From positions 1-28,939 of the forward strand of contig JARYMR010000006.1 in the NCBI GenBank assembly GCA_029907045.1: DNA of 28,939 nt. The letters run 5' to 3'. Below are positions 24,471 through 28,939 of the stretch, piece by piece (positions within the stretch are counted from its first letter, which is position 1; the number at the start of each line of letters is the position of its first letter). This stretch comes from Candidatus Bathyarchaeota archaeon. GTDB lineage: Archaea; Thermoproteota; Bathyarchaeia; Bathyarchaeales; UBA233. The position numbers and the translations under genes are program-made. The notes below the pieces were generated by a model. The model worked only from the letters and a program-made list of their open reading frames with translations. It was not told the DNA's origin and ran no database searches.

Positions 24471-25058
24471 TTAAAATTTTAAAAACTTATCCAACAAACC
24501 TTTACTTTCCAACATGCCAAGCCAATCCACAACACCAACACGACATTTTTCATGCCCCATTAGGATATCTAAAATTTCGTTAACAACCTCCTCCACACTC
24601 TTACCTGTAACATCCAATTCGCAGACCTTCATTTTCCCATGAACTTTTAAAGCATCAACCAAGCAAACATCAAGAATTTCAGAAGACAAATTCTCCCACA
24701 ACTTACGCCCAGAAAAACCAGCTTTTTCCATAAAACCTTTTAATTCAACAGGGTCTCGCCTCAAAACAAAAACATAATTTACAAATTTTTTAGGAACAAC
24801 GCTGACGGCATAATGTCCATCAACAACCACATTTTCCCTATCACATTTGGCTATGATTTGGCTGATTTTGCGGCGCATTCGTCTTTCATCGACAATGATG
24901 GAGTTTCTTTCCACGTCTTTGCCAGAAACAAGATTTTCCCGTAGGGCTAGTTCAGTTAAATTTACGTAAAAAGCATCAAGCTTAACGCATAAAAACTGCG
25001 CCACTGAAGATTTTCCAACACAAGGCGTCCCAGTCAACAAAATAACCCGTTTAGGCAT
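24471..25058 (-). CDS. AK6/Fap7-type adenylate kinase-like P-loop NTPase
   Basis: 195 aa. Walker A GTPCVGKS is at residues 10-17. HYAV in VVDGHYAVSV matches the archaeal AK6/Fap7 adenylate kinase family, and a LRRDPVEL segment follows. Members phosphorylate AMP and act in maturation of the small ribosomal subunit with uS11. A LID-like segment lies around 110-125. The C-terminal DWLGMLESKGLLDKF tail is variable in the family. ATG start at 25058. Nothing sits closely upstream; RNase P RNA is divergent. Confidence 0.85.
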   Translation of the reverse strand: MPKRVILLTGTPCVGKSSVAQFLCVKLDAFYVNLTELALRENLVSGKDVERNSIIVDERRMRRKISQIIAKCDRENVVVDGHYAVSVVPKKFVNYVFVLRRDPVELKGFMEKAGFSGRKLWENLSSEILDVCLVDALKVHGKMKVCELDVTGKSVEEVVNEILDILMGHEKCRVGVVDWLGMLESKGLLDKFLKF

Positions 25059-25151
25059 AGGCTAACCATCCATCACTATGCATAAAAAGAGAAGCGCAAC
25101 AAAATAAGGTTTCCAAAATTCTTATTGCCAACGCCTACGCACATATATTTT

Positions 25152-25472
25152 GGGCTGGCGAAGTTGGCGGGTGGCTTTCGAGCCTCGCCTTGAGGCTTGA
25201 GGAAACTCCGCCCACAAGTAGAATTGCAACACCCGCAAGGGTGTAAGGCGAGAGTCTTGGCAACGGAGCAGAAACGAAACGTCCATCCAGCAATTGCCAA
25301 TGATGCATGCTAAGTTGTTGAGAATGCTGGAATGGAAACGATGAAACGGCCGCCCTGCAAGTGGAAAGGGCAAACAGACGCCTGTGAGGAATCTACCCAG
25401 AGGCGTGGGTAGCCCGATTAGTCGAATGCCACCTAAAACAAAAGGCGGGTTACAGCCAACATCGCCAGCCTT
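25152..25472 (+). ncRNA. rnpB: RNase P RNA (archaeal type)
   Basis: Catalytic RNA of RNase P, which trims tRNA 5' leaders. P1 is complete: GGCTGGCGA and GTTGGC (25153-25168) pair with GCCAAC and TCGCCAGCC (25455-25470). Conserved regions are in order: CR-I GAGGAAACTCCGCCC (25199-25213), CR-II/III AGCAGAAACGA (25267-25277), GATGAAACGGCCGCCC followed by GGGCAAACAGACGCC, CR-IV AGTCGAATGCCACC (25420-25433) and CR-V AGGCGGGTTACAGCC. CCGCC of CR-I pairs with GGCGG of CR-V (P2/P4 region). A GCAA tetraloop hairpin is at 25229-25244. A T5 run follows directly. The remaining gap sequence to 25578 is promoter and leader of the helicase. Confidence 0.93.
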
Positions 25473-25475
25473 TTT
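25471..25475 (+). terminator. T-run after rnpB
   Basis: Five Ts directly after the P1 stem, typical of archaeal T-run termination. Confidence 0.5.
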
Positions 25476-25495
25476 CTCACAATGTGTACTAAACC

Positions 25496-25504
25496 TTTTT
25501 ATAA
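25496..25504 (+). promoter_or_regulatory. Putative TATA box of the DEAD-box helicase gene
   Basis: TTTTTATAA about 80 nt before the ATG, implying a leader of about 50 nt. Confidence 0.45.
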
Positions 25505-25578
25505 TCGTGTGGCGTTTTGTGTTGCTGTCACATTAATTCATGTAGTTAACGAGGCTTCTGAAAGCTTTTGGAAAATGC

Positions 25579-26742
25579 ATGAAAAGTTTTGTGGCAGGAG
25601 TTGAAAAATATATGCAAAAACAATACTTTAGAGATTTGCCGTTAAGTACAGAGGTTATGAAAGGCATCGAAGAGCTTGGATTCAGTAATCTTTTTCCAAT
25701 TCAAGCTCAAGCCATAACTCCATTACTGGAAGGAAAAGACGTTATTGGACAGGCGCAGACTGGAACTGGGAAAACTGCTGCTTTTGGCATTCCAATGATT
25801 GAAAAGCTAAACCCAAAAATCAATAATGTTCAAGGCTTAGTTTTGGTGCCAACCCGTGAGCTTGCTGTCCAAGTTGCAGAACACATTAGCCGCCTTGGAA
25901 GATACTCAAATCTAAAAGTCTTACCAGTTTACGGAGGAGAACCCATCGGAAAACAAATACATGCACTTAAAAGCGGCAGCATCCAAATAGTCGTTGGCAC
26001 GCCAGGACGCATAATTGACTTGCTTGAAAGGCGCATTCTAAACTTAGCATCAGTAAAAGTCGTTGTTCTAGACGAAGCAGATAGAATGTTGGACATGGGC
26101 TTCATAGACGATATTGAATACATACTTTCAAAAGTGCCAACGAATAGACAGACAAGTCTTTTCTCGGCAACAATAGACCAATCGGTAATGAAGATATGTG
26201 GCAAATACATGAAGAATCCGCAAAAGATACTTGTAAGCAAAGATGAGATAGCCCTTTCACAAATAACCCAATATTACATGGTTGTAAACCCCCACAACAA
26301 ATTCGAAATTTTATGCAACATTCTGGACGAAAACCACATAGAAAGAGCCATAATATTCTGTAAAACACGACTTGAGACAAGCATGCTGGCAGATAAACTG
26401 AGAAAAAGGGGATATGACGCAAAACCGTTACATGCTGGTTTCACTCAACCGCAAAGAGATTATGTCACAAACTCTTTCAGAAAGGGAAAACTGAAATTGC
26501 TTGTTGCAACAGATGTCGCCGCTAGAGGGTTGGACATTCAAGGAATAACTCACATAATTAACTATGACGTTCCATTAGATGCGTTGGTCTATTTTCATAG
26601 GATAGGCAGAACTGCCAGAATGGGACTTGGAGGAACAGCCATAACCCTCGTAGGCTACGGTGAACTTACAAACTTTAACAACATAAAAGCCCTCACAAAA
26701 ACAACAATAGAAGAAATAAGTGAAACGCCTTTCTTCCCATAA
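25579..26742 (+). CDS. DEAD-box RNA helicase
   Basis: 387 aa ATP-dependent RNA helicase, the minimal two-RecA core of the DeaD/RhlE type without a C-terminal extension. Motifs in order: Q motif (F...LGF...PIQAQAI), motif I AQTGTGKT (59-66), Ia PTRELAVQ, Ib GTPGRI, II DEAD (VVLDEADRMLDMGF), III SAT, IV IIFCKT, V ATDVAARGLD and VI HRIGRTAR. It lies just downstream of rnpB but has its own TATA-like element. An alternative in-frame ATG lies at 25612. Confidence 0.96.
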   Translation: MKSFVAGVEKYMQKQYFRDLPLSTEVMKGIEELGFSNLFPIQAQAITPLLEGKDVIGQAQTGTGKTAAFGIPMIEKLNPKINNVQGLVLVPTRELAVQVAEHISRLGRYSNLKVLPVYGGEPIGKQIHALKSGSIQIVVGTPGRIIDLLERRILNLASVKVVVLDEADRMLDMGFIDDIEYILSKVPTNRQTSLFSATIDQSVMKICGKYMKNPQKILVSKDEIALSQITQYYMVVNPHNKFEILCNILDENHIERAIIFCKTRLETSMLADKLRKRGYDAKPLHAGFTQPQRDYVTNSFRKGKLKLLVATDVAARGLDIQGITHIINYDVPLDALVYFHRIGRTARMGLGGTAITLVGYGELTNFNNIKALTKTTIEEISETPFFP

Positions 26743-26788
26743 CCATAATAGGCAGAACATACACTATTACATGAAGGTTTAAAACTCA

Positions 26789-26932
26789 ATGCCTACCGAC
26801 CCGGTTTGTGGAATAATTCTCGACGAAAGAACGGCTAAGTTCAAAATTACTTATGAAGGTGAAACTTACTATTTCTGCTCTTTAACATGCAAGAAAAAAT
26901 TCAAAAGACACCCAACCAAGTTTGTTAAGTAG
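26789..26932 (+). CDS. YHS-domain mini-protein
   Basis: 47 aa gene, starting MPTDPVCGIILD and ending TKFVK. It is the whole YHS domain: DPVCGIILD, then ITYEGETYYFCSLTCKKKF and HPTKF. Three cysteines (7, 30, 34) are the usual metal-binding positions of YHS domains in metal-handling proteins, such as copper ATPases. A role in metal sensing or chaperoning is inference. Small but complete; no strong ribosome-binding site (AAGG is 15 nt upstream). Confidence 0.85.
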   Translation: MPTDPVCGIILDERTAKFKITYEGETYYFCSLTCKKKFKRHPTKFVK

Positions 26933-26953
26933 CCTCGACCAAAATTTCAACTG

Positions 26954-26963
26954 TATTTATAAG
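26954..26963 (+). promoter_or_regulatory. Putative TATA box of the alba operon
   Basis: TATTTATAAG predicts transcription start near 26985, about 78 nt before the alba ATG. Confidence 0.45.
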
Positions 26964-26985
26964 CAAGGTTGGAGATTATTTATCA

Positions 26986-27030
26986 GTAACGTTCTACCAT
27001 TGAACAGACGCTAGATGAGAGCAACGTTAC
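26986..27030 (+). repeat. Perfect 8-bp inverted repeat in the alba leader
   Basis: GTAACGTT (26986-26993) and AACGTTAC (27023-27030) are perfect complements, 29 nt apart. They sit at or just after the predicted transcription start, so they could be a leader hairpin or a pair of operator half-sites. Confidence 0.6.
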
Positions 27031-27062
27031 ACTTAAACAATAACATAAAAAGGAGTGAAAAA

Positions 27063-27350
27063 ATGACAGAAAATAAGGATGTTATCTTCATTGGAAACAA
27101 ACCACCAATGGCCTATGTTCTAGCAATAATTACAAGCCTCTCGGCAAGCAACGCCAAAGAAATAACGCTCAAAGCCCGCGGACAAGCAATCACAACGGCA
27201 GTTGACGCAGCTGAAATAGCCAGAAGACGCTTCATGAAAGATTTGCAAATAAGCAAAGTATCCATTGGTACTGAGGAAATGCCGCCGAGAGAGGGTGAAA
27301 ACAAGTCAAGGATGGTTTCGACAATGGAGATAACACTTAAAAAAGAGTAG
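27063..27350 (+). CDS. albA: Alba chromatin protein
   Basis: 95 aa DNA/RNA-binding chromosomal protein. ATG 27063 is chosen because AAGGAGTGA (27050-27058) lies 4 nt upstream. Signature segments: IFIGNKPPMAYVLAI, EITLKARGQAITTAVD, AAEIARRRF, and a C-terminal SRMVSTMEITLKKE. The lysine pair of Sulfolobus Alba (GKKP) reads GNKP here, so only the second lysine (K13) is kept. This variant is common in other lineages. It is followed by the SSB-like gene after 5 bp. Confidence 0.96.
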   Translation: MTENKDVIFIGNKPPMAYVLAIITSLSASNAKEITLKARGQAITTAVDAAEIARRRFMKDLQISKVSIGTEEMPPREGENKSRMVSTMEITLKKE

Positions 27351-27355
27351 AAAAA

Positions 27356-27964
27356 ATGCGAAACAAAGCATCACCCAGCGAATACCTCGCTTTTCTTTCC
27401 CTAAAGTATGAGGTTAACCCAGACAAGCTTTTCCATGCCATAGTCTCAGCGAGTGAAACTGGAAAATCCACATGTGGAAACCTTTTACTTGAATGCCGTG
27501 GCAAACAAAAGAACGGGATTATCCTTTTAATAACAAAAGGCGAAAAAGTTGTGGCTCAGTTCCCCATTCCTCAAGAATTTGTGCTAGAAAAGAAAAACCC
27601 AATAAAAGACATAAGGAAAACAAACTTGTTCCGCGGATACTCCATCATAAAAGACAGAAAGCCGCATTCTTTTCAGATAGGAGATTTAAGGATAGGAATG
27701 AAAAAAGTTAACGTGAAGGCTAAAGTTCTTGAAATCGCCAAACCCACCCTTGTTTTCACAAGATTTGGAAATTATGCCAGCGTAGCCAACGCTTTGATAG
27801 CAGATGAAACGGGAAAAATTAAACTATGCTTGTGGAATGAACAAATAGACTCCGTATCCATAGGAGACACTGTTCAAATTGAAAATGCAAACACATCAGC
27901 GTTTAGAGGCGAGAAACAATTAAGAATTGGAAGAAAGGGAATTCTCCGCAACATAAGAATTTGA
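27356..27964 (+). CDS. OB-fold single-stranded DNA-binding protein (SSB-like)
   Basis: 202 aa. An N-terminal domain of about 105 residues has no firm family. The C-terminal OB fold is like Sulfolobus SSB and RPA: IGMKKVNVKAKVLEI, then IADETGKIKLCLWNEQI, SIGDTVQIENANTSAFRGEKQLRIG. The order DETG, LW, GD and NA matches that family. It lies 5 bp after alba, in an operon that joins chromatin and single-stranded DNA binding. The acidic C-terminal tail of bacterial and crenarchaeal SSB is absent. It ends 11 bp from the convergent macro-domain gene. Confidence 0.85.
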   Translation: MRNKASPSEYLAFLSLKYEVNPDKLFHAIVSASETGKSTCGNLLLECRGKQKNGIILLITKGEKVVAQFPIPQEFVLEKKNPIKDIRKTNLFRGYSIIKDRKPHSFQIGDLRIGMKKVNVKAKVLEIAKPTLVFTRFGNYASVANALIADETGKIKLCLWNEQIDSVSIGDTVQIENANTSAFRGEKQLRIGRKGILRNIRI

Positions 27965-27975
27965 TATAGGTTAAA

Positions 27976-28530
27976 TCATAAAATCTCCTTTGCTGCTTTT
28001 CGGTAAATTTCAAAGTTGCTACTTGAAAAAAGCACAAAAACCACCTTGTCAAGGTTATCCTCTTTTTCCAAAAACTCCTTAACTGTTGATAGGGCTATTT
28101 TGCTTGCTTCTTCGATGGGATAACCATAGGCGCCTGTGCTTATGGCCGGAAATGCAATAGTTTTTAGTCCCTTAGAGACGGCTAGTTTTAGTGAGTTGCG
28201 GTAAGCTTCAGCTAAAAGTTGTGGCTCACCGCTTGAACCGCCACGCCATATGGGTCCAACAGTGTGGATGACATACTTAGCCTTTAAATTTCCTCCAGAA
28301 GTGATGACAGCCCTTCCCGTGGGTAATCCGTTTGGATATTCAGTGGCTCTTATGCGTTTGCATTCTTCAAGAATTTTTGGTCCGCCTTTGCGGTGGATTG
28401 CTCCGTCTACGCCTCCGCCACCCATAAGAGATGGATTGGCAGCGTTCACTATGGCATCAGTATCCATCTCTGTTACGTCGCCTTGAACTAGAAGGATTTT
28501 TGCCTTACCGACCCTAAATTCACTTGGCAT
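27976..28530 (-). CDS. Macro-domain protein (ADP-ribose/O-acetyl-ADP-ribose hydrolase type)
   Basis: 184 aa, Af1521/YmdB-type macro domain that binds ADP-ribose and may remove it or deacetylate O-acetyl-ADP-ribose. GDVTEMDTDAIVNAAN has the adenine-contacting aspartate D18 and catalytic-loop N29 and N32. GGGGVDGAIH (37-46) and KYVIHTVGPIW follow. The phosphate loop is ISTGAYGYP. The hydrophobic C-terminal half (KVVFVLFSSSNFEIY) completes the fold. ADP-ribose hydrolysis of proteins is possible but not proven by sequence. Confidence 0.94.
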   Translation of the reverse strand: MPSEFRVGKAKILLVQGDVTEMDTDAIVNAANPSLMGGGGVDGAIHRKGGPKILEECKRIRATEYPNGLPTGRAVITSGGNLKAKYVIHTVGPIWRGGSSGEPQLLAEAYRNSLKLAVSKGLKTIAFPAISTGAYGYPIEEASKIALSTVKEFLEKEDNLDKVVFVLFSSSNFEIYRKAAKEIL

Positions 28531-28673
28531 TAGGGCTTACCTTCCACAATTATTGTGTAACCATTTTAAATTCTTAAACGTTTAACCTTTCTTACCCTTT
28601 AGACTCCTGCACATAAAATTAGGGCTTAAGCTTATTTTCTTGAAAATAACTAATCTTCAGCAAGGTGAAAATT

Positions 28674-28939
28674 ATGGATTTCAGCAGATTGGAAGATTTC
28701 ATTTTTGAAAAAATGTCTAAAACTCATTTGCCAGGATTAAGCATAGCCATAGTTAAAGATGGCGAAGTAATTTATACCAGAGGCTTCTGTTTTAGGGACG
28801 TAGAGTACAGCTTAAGGGCAACTCCTAACACACTTTATGGGATAGGATCCATAACCAAATCGTTCACTGCCCTTTCCATAATGCAACTCGCCGAAAAAGG
28901 GAAATTAAGCCTTGAAGATTCTGTCAGCAAATATGTTCC
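28674..28939 (+). CDS. Serine beta-lactamase-family hydrolase (3' truncated by window)
   Basis: First 88 codons only. ATG 28674 has AAGGTGA (28662-28668) 5 nt upstream. It opens LPGLSIAIVKDGEVIYTRGF and reaches the catalytic SxxK motif as GSITK (S59, K62). This is class C beta-lactamase/penicillin-binding-protein fold; in archaea, members are usually esterases or peptidases of unknown substrate. No signal peptide is visible. The YxN and HxG motifs would lie beyond the window. Confidence 0.9.
   Translation, partial: MDFSRLEDFIFEKMSKTHLPGLSIAIVKDGEVIYTRGFCFRDVEYSLRATPNTLYGIGSITKSFTALSIMQLAEKGKLSLEDSVSKYV

Noticed and set aside
24365..24583. 72-aa frame starting at TTG between the hypothetical gene and the kinase
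   Set aside because: More than half overlaps the kinase gene on the opposite strand; no ribosome-binding site and no recognisable domain.
1..28939. CRISPR array, insertion sequence or prophage
   Set aside because: No regularly spaced direct repeats, transposase, integrase or phage structural genes were found by reading both strands.

Overview
The window is chromosomal DNA of an archaeon. Evidence: archaeal/eukaryal-type PheS/PheT, TyrRS and TrpRS, Pelota, archaeal DnaG, family-B DNA polymerase, Alba, type II methionine aminopeptidase, DUF1512, a single-OB-fold SSB-like protein, an archaeal RNase P RNA, an unlinked 5S rRNA gene and an intron-containing tRNA-Trp. This mix, together with a PEF-CTERM-like surface-protein tail and many TTG starts, suggests the TACK/Thermoproteota side, most likely a Bathyarchaeia-like lineage; that placement is inference. 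Most genes are core information-processing genes, and no CRISPR array, insertion sequence or prophage was seen.

Layout. 1-2940: end of an ABC-2 permease gene, a dipeptide-epimerase-like enolase-superfamily enzyme and a class II fructose-1,6-bisphosphatase (GlpX). 3020-4278 (minus): a frame-disrupted secreted protein with a PEF-CTERM-like tail. 4436-4957: tRNA-Trp (minus, apparently two introns) divergent from 5S rRNA (plus). 5033-9940: DUF1512 membrane protein, zinc-ribbon membrane protein, methionine aminopeptidase, UPF0173 metallo-hydrolase, flavin reductase-like protein and TrpRS. 10216-13426: pheS-pheT. 13545-13766: an unassigned GC-rich structured RNA candidate, followed by a small PD-(D/E)XK nuclease-like gene. 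14303-17064: tyrS, a small Toprim protein and dnaG. 17072-19453 (minus): a family-B DNA polymerase whose proofreading motifs are degraded. 19555-23387: pelota, a nucleotidyltransferase, a TtuA/Ncs6-type tRNA thiolase, a ZIP transporter and a DUF1922-like zinc ribbon. 23454-25058: two poorly known small proteins and an AK6/Fap7-type kinase. 25152-25472: RNase P RNA, followed by a DEAD-box helicase, a tiny YHS protein, the alba-SSB operon, a macro-domain protein and the start of a serine beta-lactamase-family hydrolase running off the window.

Together the genes serve translation (three aminoacyl-tRNA synthetases, tRNA-Trp, tRNA thiolation, RNase P, ribosome rescue, N-terminal Met removal) and DNA maintenance (PolB, DnaG, Alba, SSB). 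The most notable points are: a PolB with intact polymerase motifs but four of five key exonuclease residues replaced; a dnaG whose conserved N-terminus can only be reached from an ACG codon with a well-placed ribosome-binding site; a tRNA-Trp with a second, variable-loop insertion; an unassigned rod-like RNA at 13.6 kb; and a perfect inverted repeat at the predicted transcription start of alba.
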